From: Caldilineaceae bacterium
GTDB lineage: Bacteria; Chloroflexota; Anaerolineae; Caldilineales; Caldilineaceae
Reading direction: 5' to 3'
DNA length: 64,000 nt
NCBI GenBank assembly: GCA_020634755.1
Contig: JACKBC010000032.1
Location: forward strand, 1 to 64,000
The position numbers and the translations under genes were made by a program. Positions within the stretch are counted from its first letter, which is position 1. Each line of letters opens with the position of its first letter. Below are positions 1 to 8,122 of this stretch, in pieces. The notes below the pieces were generated by a model that worked only from the letters and a program-made list of their open reading frames with translations, ran no database searches and was not told the origin of the DNA.

Positions 1-1
1 C

Positions 2-730
2 CAAGCCAATACGCTGGGCGCAGTGGCCGTCCATCGCGCCAGCCACATTGGCCGCCTGGGCGCGTATCCACCCATGGCGGCGGAACAGGACTGCATCGGC
101 GTGCTCATGCTCAACGGGGGCGGGCGCTTTGCCGCGCCCTTTGGCGGCGTGGATCGGCGGCTGCCGCCCAACCCCATTGCCATGAGCGTGCCCACACTGG
201 ACGGACCCCCGCTCATGCTGGACATGACCACCAGCATGGTGGCCGGCGGCAAAGTGCTGGTGCAGCAGTCCAAAGGGCTACCGCTGCCGCTCGACTGGAT
301 GGTGGATCAGGAGGGCAATCCGGTCACCGACCCGGGCAGCTTCCGCGCCGGCACGGCGGCCATGTTGCCCCTAGGCGGCAGCGTGGGCCACAAAGGCTAT
401 GGCCTGGCCATGATGATCGACGCCATTGCCGGCGGTCTCTCCTGGGCCGGCTGTAGCGCCGACCAGCCCACGCGCGGCGGCAGCGGCTATCTGGCGCTGG
501 CCATTAAGATTGAAAGCTTTATCGATCTGGATGAGTACAAACGCGAAGTGCAGCGGCTGGTCGATTGGGTCAAATCATCCAAAACCATGCCCGGCGTTGA
601 ACAGATCTACGTGCCCGGCGAACCGGAACAAAAGATGATGCGCGAGCGCACGGCCAATGGCATTCCCATTCCCGAGCCGATTTGGGAAGATGTGTTGGCC
701 GCGGCCAATGAGGTGGGAGTGGAGTGGTAA
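2..730 (+). CDS. Ldh2-family NAD(P)-dependent malate/lactate-type dehydrogenase, 5'-truncated by window edge
   Basis: The reading frame is open from base 2, so the true start lies outside the window; the GTG at 23 is internal. The visible C-terminal part of about 240 residues carries the family features: a V-x-R-x-S-H-I-G-R-L-G-x-Y stretch near the start with the catalytic-type His, then PNPIAMSVP, an LDMTTS segment, and the glycine-rich GHKGYGLAMMIDAIAGGLSW region typical of the malate/L-lactate dehydrogenase (Ldh2/YlbC/ComC) fold. These soluble enzymes interconvert 2-oxo and 2-hydroxy acids or related compounds with NAD(P)H. The substrate cannot be told from the sequence. No operon partner is visible downstream, because the next gene is over 300 bp away. 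Confidence 0.88.
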   Translation, partial: QANTLGAVAVHRASHIGRLGAYPPMAAEQDCIGVLMLNGGGRFAAPFGGVDRRLPPNPIAMSVPTLDGPPLMLDMTTSMVAGGKVLVQQSKGLPLPLDWMVDQEGNPVTDPGSFRAGTAAMLPLGGSVGHKGYGLAMMIDAIAGGLSWAGCSADQPTRGGSGYLALAIKIESFIDLDEYKREVQRLVDWVKSSKTMPGVEQIYVPGEPEQKMMRERTANGIPIPEPIWEDVLAAANEVGVEW

Positions 731-1041
731 ATATTGCGTGGTGCGTGAACTGGTACTGGCAGTGAAGGGGTGGCTAAGGAGTTAATTTGTTAAGCGTGGT
801 GCGTGGTGCGTGAACTTGTATTGCCGCTTAAGAGATAGCTACGACTTCTTCGTGTTAAGCATGTTGTGCAGTGCGTATATTGATATTGGAACTGGTAGGG
901 CAACAAGATTCTAAACCAACTCAGAAACTAGCCGCCCAACCAGTATCTCAACCGGTACACGCACCACGAAAACCAACCCAGAAAGTAGCCCCCAACCAGT
1001 ATCTCAACGAAAATATCGTAAATCGTAAATCAGGAGAAACC
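731..1041. repeat. Intergenic stretch with an imperfect 38-39 bp direct repeat
   Basis: No gene is supported here. Bases 914-952 and 971-1008 are near-identical direct repeats differing at a few bases. The GCGTGGTGCGTGAAC motif occurs twice on the left (about 736 and 800), and its complement (ACGCACCACG) appears near 958, so the region can fold on itself. A frame open from 871 runs into the next gene without a convincing ribosome site and is better read as leader. Confidence 0.5.
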
Positions 1042-1746
1042 ATGTCTCGTAAAATTGAAAATCTATTTCGTGCGCCTTACTCTGTGCCCAATGGCTTGCA
1101 GACAACCGATGATGGACTCTGGATCGTTGACCAGATCACCGACCGCGTGGCGCTGGTGGAGCTGGAAAATCCGCTCGACTATTACGGTGTGCCCAAGTTT
1201 ATTCGCGACATTCCCAGCGATTGCTCTAACACCAGCGGGCTGAGCTATGGTGATGGTGCGCTTTGGCTGGCCGCCAATGGCGACGCCAGCCTATGGCGAC
1301 CGGCCCGACCCCATGACGCCGCCGCCCATATGGGCGAAATTCTCAAGGTGGACCCGCAAACGGGCAAGACGCTGGCGCGCTATCCGCTGCCTGGGGGCGG
1401 CGGCACCCACGGCCTGGAGTTTGACCGCTACGAGGCCGATACGCTTTGGGTGACCACGCTCAAAGAGCAGACGCTGACCAAGATGCGCATTAGCGATTGG
1501 AGCATCCAGCACGTGCTGCCGCTGCCCTACACGCGCGCGCACGGCGTGGTGCGCGTGGCCGATGGCATTTGGGTAGTCCACACTGCGGATCGCGTCATCG
1601 TCAAGCTGGATCTCAACGACGGGCATGAGTTGGACCGCATTGACGTCCCCGCACCGCATGCCGAGCCACACGGTCTTTCCATCTGTGCAGATGATCTAAT
1701 CTATTGTGATGCGTCTTCGGGTTGGGTGGCGAAAATCACGTTGTGA
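1042..1746 (+). CDS. Beta-propeller protein of SMP-30/streptogramin-lyase-like type
   Basis: The product is 234 residues. I chose the ATG at 1042, not the longer open frame from 871, because CAGGAG lies eight bases upstream and homologous-looking sequence begins only there. Repeated blade-like motifs are visible (DDGLWIVDQ, DGALWLAAN, DTLWVTTL, DGIWVVHTADRVIVKLDL, DDLIYCDASSGWVAKI), each a G-x-[IL]-W-[IV] strand followed by a short turn. This is the pattern of 5-6 bladed propellers such as gluconolactonase/SMP-30 and virginiamycin B lyase. There is no signal peptide, so it is probably cytoplasmic. The His residues in GGGTHGLEF, TRAHGVV and AEPHGLS sit at equivalent blade positions and could form a central metal or substrate site. 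The specific reaction is unknown. Confidence 0.7.
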   Translation: MSRKIENLFRAPYSVPNGLQTTDDGLWIVDQITDRVALVELENPLDYYGVPKFIRDIPSDCSNTSGLSYGDGALWLAANGDASLWRPARPHDAAAHMGEILKVDPQTGKTLARYPLPGGGGTHGLEFDRYEADTLWVTTLKEQTLTKMRISDWSIQHVLPLPYTRAHGVVRVADGIWVVHTADRVIVKLDLNDGHELDRIDVPAPHAEPHGLSICADDLIYCDASSGWVAKITL

Positions 1747-1770
1747 GGATTTTTGACAAGGTGAAAGGAT

Positions 1771-1830
1771 GATAGGGTGACAAGGTGAAAGGGTGACCCC
1801 GGCCAGACGATCTCACCTTGTCACCCTATC
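1771..1830. terminator. Bidirectional hairpin between convergent genes
   Basis: An exact 18-bp inverted repeat (1771-1788 and 1813-1830) with a 24-base loop lies between the propeller gene on + and the M23 peptidase gene on -. The arms are built from the word GACAAGGTGA and its complement. There is no long T run, so termination is inferred from position. Confidence 0.55.
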
Positions 1831-1843
1831 ACCTTGTCATTCT

Positions 1844-4144
1844 TTACTGCGCGGTGCGCAACTCCACAAAGGTCGTGTGCCCCGCTTCCACGTTGATCTG
1901 CGTGCGCAGCGATTCACCGTTGACGTTAGCAATGACCAAGTAAGAGCCGGGCGGCACGCTGCCCATGGCGCCATTTTCCCCCCAAACAGGGTCCGGCCCC
2001 AGATTTTCATCGTTGAGATAGGTTTCCACATGGCGCGCCCACAGCGAAACGCCCCCATTGCCATAGCGCACAATGCTCACGCGGCCACCGGGCCAGGCGC
2101 GGCCATCCGCAGTGAGCAGGCGCACGGCCACGGCGCCACCGTTGTCCAGCGGCTTGAGCCACAAATAGGGGTTGACGCTGTTGTCATAGGTGTTGGCGCC
2201 CAGGCGCATTTCCACATGCAGATGCGGCCCAATGGCAATGCCGGTCATGCCCACCTTGCCCACCACGTCGCCCACCTCCACATGCTGCCCCTGGCTGACG
2301 GTCACCTCATTTAAGTGGCCATAGAGCAAAAAGACATCCAGCTCGCCCCCGGCCACGGGCAAGCGCCGATCCAGCCGGATCACCACGGCATTGCCGTAAA
2401 AATTGTTGTATGGTCCCAGCAGCGCCGGATCATCCAGCCCGGCGTGGATCACTTCACCAGCGGCGCCAGCAATCACCGGCGTACCCAGCGGGTTGGAAAT
2501 ATCGATGCCGTGATGGATGCGGTAGCGATTGCCGGCCGTTGAGCCAAACTGATAGTTGGGGCTGGCCAGCTGATTGGGCGCACTGGGCAAAAAGGGCCGC
2601 TCGATCCAAAGATGATCGACCTCGGCGGCGGGGCCAGGCTGAAAGGTAGACCAGAGCTTACCCGGCGAAATGGGCAGCGGTGTGGGCGTTGGCGTAAACG
2701 TGGCCGTGGGCGGCGGCGTGGGCGTATCGGTCGGTTTGAGCAGCGACGGTCCCACAATGCGCAGCAGCGGCACTTCATCAGGAATAAATTCGGTGGCCGT
2801 CGCCGTGGGCGTAGCCGTGGGCATGGTCGTAAATGTGGGGTATGGCGTGCGCGTGGGCGTGGGGCTGGGCGCTAAAATTGCCAGCGCCTGGCCCACGGGA
2901 CTTTGCGTGGTCACTTCGGGGGTGGCATCCCCCACCGCCGGTTGGCTGGGGTCACTCGCTTTATCACTTTCGTGTGCATCCGTGGCCGAACGAATATTCA
3001 AAAATGACAGAATGCTCGAACCCTGCTCGGCCTGCGGCGACGCAGCTTCCGACTCGGCATCAGTTGGCGCAGCTTGGTCAGCCGCGGCCTGGGGCAACGC
3101 TAAAATAGCGCCATCCACATTGGCTGCGCTGCCAGCAGCCGGCGCCGACTGTTCGGTGGTCGAATTGGCGCCATTGGCCGCAACTGCACTATTCATGGCA
3201 GGAACATTGGCGCCGGCTACGGCCGCATCGGAAGCGCCGGCGGGCGGCTGAGCCGCAATGGCCAAAGGCGCCGCCCTATCGGCGCCATTTTGCGCAGCGT
3301 TGGTTTCGCCCTGGCCTGCACCCGGCGCGTTGGCTGGATTGACTACAGCCAGCAAATGGCCGCGGTCCGCCTCGGCTTGGGTCATGGCCTGGTCCACAGG
3401 AGTGGCATCATTGGTAGCGCGCAGGCCCATGGCGCTAACCGAAACCAAAAGCAAGAGGGCAGCCAGCACCAACCCCAGCCGCGAAACGGTGGAGATGGCG
3501 TATCGTTCTACGGACGGCGCCAAAACGGGGGCAGTGTTCGGCGCGGGCGGCGCCTGTTTTTCCGTCTCATCGCGCAAAACACGGCCACCCAGCGGCGTCT
3601 GCTGGAAGACAGAAGGCTCTGGCGTGGGCGGCAATGTCGGCTGTTGAAAAACCGAAGATGACGATTGGCTGGCTACAAAACGGCTGGCGGCAAAACGACC
3701 CGACTGGTTGGCAAACGAAAAAGGCTGCACGGGCGACGCTTGTGTTACAATGGGTGGCGTTGACTGTGTAGAAATTTGTGCCGGCCCAGCCGATTGTGCA
3801 GCGGCCGATGGCTCCGCCACGGGTTGGGCGGCAATTGCTTGAGCGGCGGGGGCAGGGGCCGCAATGGCATGCGCGCGTCGGCTCAGGCGCGCCAGCGGCG
3901 CCGAAAGCCCCACGGCGTCAAACGCGGACTGGAGCTGGCGATCCACGCGCTGTACGGGCGCTGAGTTCACCAGCGCCGACGCGTTGAGCCGCTCGATGGC
4001 GCGCAAAAAAAGTCCCAAACTCGAATGGAGAATGGTTGGATGGTTGCCGACATGGATGAATTGCCGAAGACGGGAGAAAGCGAAAAATTGCTTGCGACCG
4101 GAATGATGGATGGGCCGCATGGATTGATTGCGAGTGCTGTTCAC
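1844..4144 (-). CDS. Membrane-anchored M23-family (LytM-like) metallopeptidase with Pro/Thr/Ala-rich linker
   Basis: The 766-residue product has a cytoplasmic Ala-rich N-terminal part. One membrane segment follows at about residues 216-241 (SRLGLVLAALLLLVSVSAMG), then a long low-complexity extracellular linker (TPTPTRTPYPTF, TPTPPPTATF). The M23 domain lies at about 545-666. Its zinc-type motifs are visible: HHGIDISNP and HLHVEMRLG (HxH), with YGHLNEV between. A C-terminal domain of about 100 residues looks like an immunoglobulin or carboxypeptidase-regulatory fold (GGRVSIVRYGN, PGSYLVIANVNGES). M23 enzymes cut peptidoglycan cross-bridges or act as envelope scaffolds. The start is uncertain: ATG codons at 4144 and 4120 overlap trmD on the other strand, whereas a GTG at 3970 would avoid overlap with the likely trmD start. 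Confidence 0.85.
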   Translation of the reverse strand: MNSTRNQSMRPIHHSGRKQFFAFSRLRQFIHVGNHPTILHSSLGLFLRAIERLNASALVNSAPVQRVDRQLQSAFDAVGLSAPLARLSRRAHAIAAPAPAAQAIAAQPVAEPSAAAQSAGPAQISTQSTPPIVTQASPVQPFSFANQSGRFAASRFVASQSSSSVFQQPTLPPTPEPSVFQQTPLGGRVLRDETEKQAPPAPNTAPVLAPSVERYAISTVSRLGLVLAALLLLVSVSAMGLRATNDATPVDQAMTQAEADRGHLLAVVNPANAPGAGQGETNAAQNGADRAAPLAIAAQPPAGASDAAVAGANVPAMNSAVAANGANSTTEQSAPAAGSAANVDGAILALPQAAADQAAPTDAESEAASPQAEQGSSILSFLNIRSATDAHESDKASDPSQPAVGDATPEVTTQSPVGQALAILAPSPTPTRTPYPTFTTMPTATPTATATEFIPDEVPLLRIVGPSLLKPTDTPTPPPTATFTPTPTPLPISPGKLWSTFQPGPAAEVDHLWIERPFLPSAPNQLASPNYQFGSTAGNRYRIHHGIDISNPLGTPVIAGAAGEVIHAGLDDPALLGPYNNFYGNAVVIRLDRRLPVAGGELDVFLLYGHLNEVTVSQGQHVEVGDVVGKVGMTGIAIGPHLHVEMRLGANTYDNSVNPYLWLKPLDNGGAVAVRLLTADGRAWPGGRVSIVRYGNGGVSLWARHVETYLNDENLGPDPVWGENGAMGSVPPGSYLVIANVNGESLRTQINVEAGHTTFVELRTAQ

Positions 4145-4957
4145 TTTGATATTTTTACACTATTTCCACAGATGTTCTCGGGACCCCTCTCCGAAAGCAT
4201 CCTCAAACGAGCGCAAGAACGGGAACTTTGTGCGGTGGCGCTACACGACATCCGCGCGTATACCACAGACCGCCACCACGTTTGCGACGACACGCCCTAT
4301 GGCGGCGGCGGCGGCATGATCATGAAACCAGAGCCCATCGTCCGCGCCGTGGAGACCGTACTGGCGCGCCCGGCGGGGTGGTCTCTGCCGGCGGCAGACG
4401 CCTATACCAATCTGCCGCCGTGGGATGCCGACAGCGCAACAGCCAAAGGCGACATCCCCATTATTTTACTGACTCCCCAAGGTCGCCCGCTTAGCCAAAC
4501 CGTGGTGGCCGAATTGAGCCGATATCCCCGGCTGGCGCTGATTTGCGGACGTTACGAAGGAGTGGATGAACGCGTGCGTACCCAGCTCGTGACCGACGAA
4601 ATCAGCATTGGCGACTATGTACTGAGCGGCGGCGAGCTGGCCGCCATGGTCATTGTGGACGCCGTGACCCGGCTGATTCCCGGTGCGCTGGGCTTTGAGT
4701 TGGGCGCTGAACAAGACAGCCACTCACCCGGTCTGGGCGGGCTGCTGGAAGGCCCCCAATACACGCGCCCGCATACCTTTCGCGGTGAACCGACGCCAGA
4801 CGTATTGCTCAGCGGTCACCACGGCAATGTAGCGCGCTGGCGTCACGAGCAGGCGCTGCTACGCACGCTGCATCGCCGCCCGGATCTGCTGATGCATCTG
4901 CCGCTCTCGGCAAAGGATCGCGCCTTTTTGCATCAACACGGTTGGTTGGCGGAATGA
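4103..4957 (+). CDS. trmD: tRNA (guanine-N1-)-methyltransferase TrmD
   Basis: TrmD methylates G37 of tRNAs next to the anticodon, using S-adenosylmethionine, and prevents +1 frameshifting. The core is unmistakable: FDIFTLFPQMF at the start, DDTPYGGGGGMIMKPEP, LICGRYEGVDERV, then ISIGDYVLSGGELAAMVIVDAVTRLIPG forming the SAM-binding trefoil knot, and a C-terminal LEGPQYTRP followed by PDVLLSGHHGNVARWR. I propose the ATG at 4103 (284 residues, against about 255 in Escherichia coli). The frame is open back to an ATG at 4025, and a TTG at 4124 is also possible. The gene stands alone, without the usual rpsP-rimM-rplS neighbours, and its 5' end overlaps or abuts the divergent M23 gene. Confidence 0.96.
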   Translation: MMDGPHGLIASAVHFDIFTLFPQMFSGPLSESILKRAQERELCAVALHDIRAYTTDRHHVCDDTPYGGGGGMIMKPEPIVRAVETVLARPAGWSLPAADAYTNLPPWDADSATAKGDIPIILLTPQGRPLSQTVVAELSRYPRLALICGRYEGVDERVRTQLVTDEISIGDYVLSGGELAAMVIVDAVTRLIPGALGFELGAEQDSHSPGLGGLLEGPQYTRPHTFRGEPTPDVLLSGHHGNVARWRHEQALLRTLHRRPDLLMHLPLSAKDRAFLHQHGWLAE

Positions 4958-5029
4958 CCAGATAATTCCGCTCTGATTATATGCCGCTTTGGGGAATTCC
5001 AAAAATCTATGGGGTGGGTGATTGACGGG

Positions 5030-5073
5030 ATGGGTTGATTGGCGCCCGGCAACGCAGACCCCAATCAACCCAT
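5030..5073. terminator. Hairpin between convergent trmD and the propeller gene
   Basis: A 13-bp perfect stem (5030-5042 with 5061-5073, ATGGGTTGATTGG and its complement) lies just after trmD. It can also serve the gene ending at 5181 on the other strand. Confidence 0.55.
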
Positions 5074-5090
5074 TTCCCTAACCAACCATG

Positions 5091-5180
5091 CTCAGTTCAC
5101 CGCAACGGTGTTGACGGTGCAGGCGTCGGTCTTGTTTGGTGAATCCAGCACGTTCTCTTGCTATTGCGGTTTCCTGATTC
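5091..5180 (+). repeat. Family-1 dispersed repeat, copy 1
   Basis: An element of about 90 bp beginning CTCAGT-CACCG-CAA-CGGTG, containing GGCGTCGGTCT and TGGTGAATCC, and ending CTGATT. Related copies lie at 28866, 43957, 44218 and 52607. Its right end touches the stop codon of the next gene. Confidence 0.7.
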
Positions 5181-7790
5181 TTAGCGCGTAAACGTCACCG
5201 TGCGCATTTGCGACTGGCCGCTGCCGCCGCCTTCGCCATGCACAACCACGTACCACGCATAGGGCTCATTGGGAGAAAGCTCGGGGAAAATAGAACAGCC
5301 CAATCCGCTAAACTCAAAGCTGGTGTTTGTGCCGGGCTCCTGTTGGTCACAGGAACCGGCATCGAACGTGGCGTCGATGAACCACTGATAGCGGTCGCCC
5401 TGAACGCCGCGACTTTGCCAGGTAAAGGTGGCCGGCGAGGGAATCACCGCGTTGTCTGCCGGGCTGCTTAACTCCACATTGCCAATATCAAAACTGCCCC
5501 CGTCAACGCGCTGGGCATAGTCATAATCGAAAATGGGCGGCTCCTGCCAGGCGAGCACATAGCGGCTGTCGGTTGGATTGTCTCCCTGGCTCCCGTTGCG
5601 ATAGGTGACCTGATAGGCAAAGGCGCCATTGTAGGTGGGCGCATAGGGAAAATCATACAGACCGTTGCCATCGGTGGCGGCGCGCGCTTTCACTTCACAA
5701 CTGCCGCCGATCAAGCAGACCTCCAATTGCACGTTGAGGCCGGATACCGGTGCGCCCTGGTAGAAGACGCGCCCCGATATACCGCGGGGCGGCGCTGGTG
5801 TGGGGTTGATGGGCTCGAGCCGGCTGGTAGGAATCGGCGTGGGCGTGAGCGTAGGAAAGCTCACCGGTACGCCCGGTACATTCACAGTGGCAACCGGCGT
5901 GGGCTGGGCGACGCTGCCGTTTTTGGCCACGGGCAAATAGATGCGTTCTGCCAGCGCTGGATTGACGGTTGCGGTGGGGCCGCTGGTGGCCGTGGGCGCC
6001 GGCGCCGCCAGCTTGTGGGTAGGCTGCCAATCCACTTCATAGGAGACGCCGTCGTTGGTGACGCGGCCCGTCGCGCCCGTTTCTACGTTGAGCCACCAAA
6101 TATCGGCGCTTTCCCGATTATCCGCCAGCAGCACATAAAGCAGATAGCGGCCATCGGGCGACCAGGTGGGGCGCGCAATGAGCGTACCTTGGTCCACGTA
6201 GAGCAACATGCGCGTGGCCGTGGGGTCCTGCCGGTCGTGCAGCATGATTGTATAATTGGCGCGCAGCGCGCTAAAAGTCACATCGTTGGCGATCTTCTCC
6301 ACATAGCGCACGCCCTGGGCTACCCGGTAGGTTACAAAATGGCGACCATCCGGCGCCCAAGTTGGCTCCAATTCGGGACCGGCACGCAGATCCAGCTCAT
6401 TGGAACCGGCATAATCGGTGAGCCACGTTTGAACCAGCGTGGGCTGCGGCGGCTGTTGCGTCATGTCCACTTCCCACACGCCGGCAGCGGGCGCGTCGGC
6501 GCCAATGGAGCCCGGGCGCGCAAAGAGCATCTTGTTGGTGGAGGGCCAGGACGCGCTTTGAGCCACGTCGATAAATTTGGGCAACGTCATATCAACGGCG
6601 GCAGCGCCGGGGATGGGCTGGAGCGCCAGGTTGTACGAACAGCCACGAAGTTCTTTGTCACCGTTGTACCAGCGCGGCGCCACGCAGAGCGAGGTTACGA
6701 GCTGGGCGCCATCGGGTGACCACGCAATATCATCCACCGTAACATCGATGGCATCCTGTCCGCTATCGCCACAAGTGTTGGTGCGCAGGCAGCCGCGCGG
6801 CGTCTCTTTTTGGCCTTCCACGCCGCTGGTAAAAAAGATAGTGCGCTGGCCGCGGCCGTCGGCGTTGATCAGGTGGACATCGCTGACCAGGGCCGGAAAG
6901 TGGTCATTATCGCTGGCGGGGGGCGAAGGCCGGTCGGTTTCATAGGCAATGCGCTGGCCATCGGGCGACCAAGTGAGCTGATTGGGCTGCGTGCTCTCTT
7001 CGGCAATCACCACGCGGTGGCCGCCGTCCGTATCCATGCGCTGGATGCCAAACGTATTCTCGGTAGCGCCTGGGCCCAGCACCAGCAGCGGTTGTTGACC
7101 ATCACCCGCTAACTCGGCGGGCAAAGGGCCGCCCTGCGTGCGCTCCCAAGTGGGCGTCACGCGCACGTCGTCAATGTGGATGGCCCAGTTCCAATCGGGT
7201 TGGCCTTTAAATTGCACCCAAAAGGTGAGATAGAGCGTCTGGCCGCGCACGGCTTCCAGCTGATCACCATTTAAGTTTTGGCGAAAGAGCTGCCAGCCGG
7301 ACATGAGATCGTCCATTTTGAGCGTGCTAATCGCCGCTTGGCTGCCCAAGTTGTTGGTCGGTTTGGTGCTGAGCTGGATGGTGACTTCGCCCGCTGGCCA
7401 ATCACCGGTGGCTGAGTACCAGAAAGCCAGGGTCATATCCCCCGCGCTGGAGGGAATGGTCACATCTTCGGCGGCAATCTGGGCGGGCCCCAATGCGTCG
7501 TTGCCGCACGAATCGTCAACGGGCTGGCCCAGCCGCAGGGCATGGCGCCCGGCGTGCACCCTTTCGGCGCTGGCGCCGGCCTCAACATCCATGAGCTTGG
7601 CTCCACCGCAGAGGATCCAATCCTCGGTGGCGCCGGCCTCAAAATCACCATTGGCAATCAAGTTTTGGACATCGGCTTCTTGGCGCGCGCGGACCAGCGT
7701 CGGCGCCCATAGAAGCATGGCCAGAAACAGGGCCATGATGCCGAGCAGGGCGCCGTGCAGAACAGGGCGAATTTTTAGCATATATTTCAT
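5181..7790 (-). CDS. Secreted TolB/PD40-type beta-propeller protein with C-terminal Ig-like domain
   Basis: With the ATG at 7790 the product is 869 residues and starts with a clean signal sequence (MKYMLKIRPVLHGALLGIM followed by a Leu/Met-rich core ending near VRARQ). The frame is open 27 codons further upstream, but that would put an awkward extension before the signal. Domains in order: a carbohydrate-binding-like beta-sandwich at about 40-200 (NLIANGDFEAGATEDW); a TolB/WD40-type propeller with repeated WSPDGQRIAYET, WSPDGAQLVTS, WAPDGRHFVTYRV and WSPDGRYLLYVLL motifs; a Pro/Thr-rich linker containing AERIYLPVAKNG; a carboxypeptidase-regulatory-like segment (GRVFYQGAPVSGLNVQLE); and a C-terminal fibronectin/Ig-like domain. 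It is probably an extracellular binding or sensing protein. No catalytic site is visible. Confidence 0.8.
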   Translation of the reverse strand: MKYMLKIRPVLHGALLGIMALFLAMLLWAPTLVRARQEADVQNLIANGDFEAGATEDWILCGGAKLMDVEAGASAERVHAGRHALRLGQPVDDSCGNDALGPAQIAAEDVTIPSSAGDMTLAFWYSATGDWPAGEVTIQLSTKPTNNLGSQAAISTLKMDDLMSGWQLFRQNLNGDQLEAVRGQTLYLTFWVQFKGQPDWNWAIHIDDVRVTPTWERTQGGPLPAELAGDGQQPLLVLGPGATENTFGIQRMDTDGGHRVVIAEESTQPNQLTWSPDGQRIAYETDRPSPPASDNDHFPALVSDVHLINADGRGQRTIFFTSGVEGQKETPRGCLRTNTCGDSGQDAIDVTVDDIAWSPDGAQLVTSLCVAPRWYNGDKELRGCSYNLALQPIPGAAAVDMTLPKFIDVAQSASWPSTNKMLFARPGSIGADAPAAGVWEVDMTQQPPQPTLVQTWLTDYAGSNELDLRAGPELEPTWAPDGRHFVTYRVAQGVRYVEKIANDVTFSALRANYTIMLHDRQDPTATRMLLYVDQGTLIARPTWSPDGRYLLYVLLADNRESADIWWLNVETGATGRVTNDGVSYEVDWQPTHKLAAPAPTATSGPTATVNPALAERIYLPVAKNGSVAQPTPVATVNVPGVPVSFPTLTPTPIPTSRLEPINPTPAPPRGISGRVFYQGAPVSGLNVQLEVCLIGGSCEVKARAATDGNGLYDFPYAPTYNGAFAYQVTYRNGSQGDNPTDSRYVLAWQEPPIFDYDYAQRVDGGSFDIGNVELSSPADNAVIPSPATFTWQSRGVQGDRYQWFIDATFDAGSCDQQEPGTNTSFEFSGLGCSIFPELSPNEPYAWYVVVHGEGGGSGQSQMRTVTFTR

Positions 7791-7888
7791 AGTGCATAGC
7801 GCCCGGCGCACACCGTTTGAGCACCAGATCACCAACCCATGCGGGGACAAAACAGGAACGAGTCTTTTCATGATGAACTCCGTCTATA

Positions 7889-7941
7889 TACTGCACGACT
7901 TAAAGATACTGCACGACTTAAAGATACTGCACGACTTAAAG
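7889..7941. repeat. Three tandem copies of an 18-bp unit
   Basis: The unit TACTGCACGACTTAAAGA occurs three times at 7889, 7907 and 7925. It lies in the leader between divergent genes, upstream of the STAND regulator. The function is unknown; clustered identical units next to a regulator could be operator sites. Confidence 0.7.
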
Positions 7942-7971
7942 TGAAATCTCTACGTGAGTTATATAAAGATT

Positions 7972-8053
7972 GTAACTATCCAAATCCTCGAGGGCTGAGC
8001 TTGTCGAAGCCCGGCGTTACCTTCGACAAGCTCAGGCAACACCTAGATAGTTA
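7972..8053 (+). mobile_element. Family-4 MITE-like element, copy 1
   Basis: An 82-bp element with near-perfect terminal inverted repeats (GTAACTATC...GATAGTTA). It has an internal palindrome built from GAGCTTGTCGAAGC and CTTCGACAAGCTC. Both sides carry the 10-bp direct repeat TATAAAGATT (7962-7971 and 8054-8063), the expected mark of a target-site duplication. An inverted copy lies at 21770-21852. Confidence 0.7.
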
Positions 8054-8072
8054 TATAAAGATTATCAGTTTT

Positions 8073-8116
8073 TTGACCAACTTCAAGCCCATCCACGTAT
8101 ACAAAAGTGATACAAT
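8073..8116 (+). promoter_or_regulatory. Possible promoter of the XRE-STAND gene; transcript may be leaderless
   Basis: TTGACC at 8073-8078 could pair with TATACA at 8098-8103 (19-bp spacing). Alternatively TACAAT at 8111-8116 would place transcription start at or next to the ATG at 8123. No ribosome-binding site precedes that ATG, which favours a leaderless message. This is a by-eye call. Confidence 0.25.
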
Positions 8117-8122
8117 AAGCGT

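Noticed and set aside
5727..6719. 330-codon frame on the plus strand inside the secreted propeller gene
   Set aside because: It is a shadow of the opposite-strand gene, rich in His/Arg/Gly, without a domain pattern.
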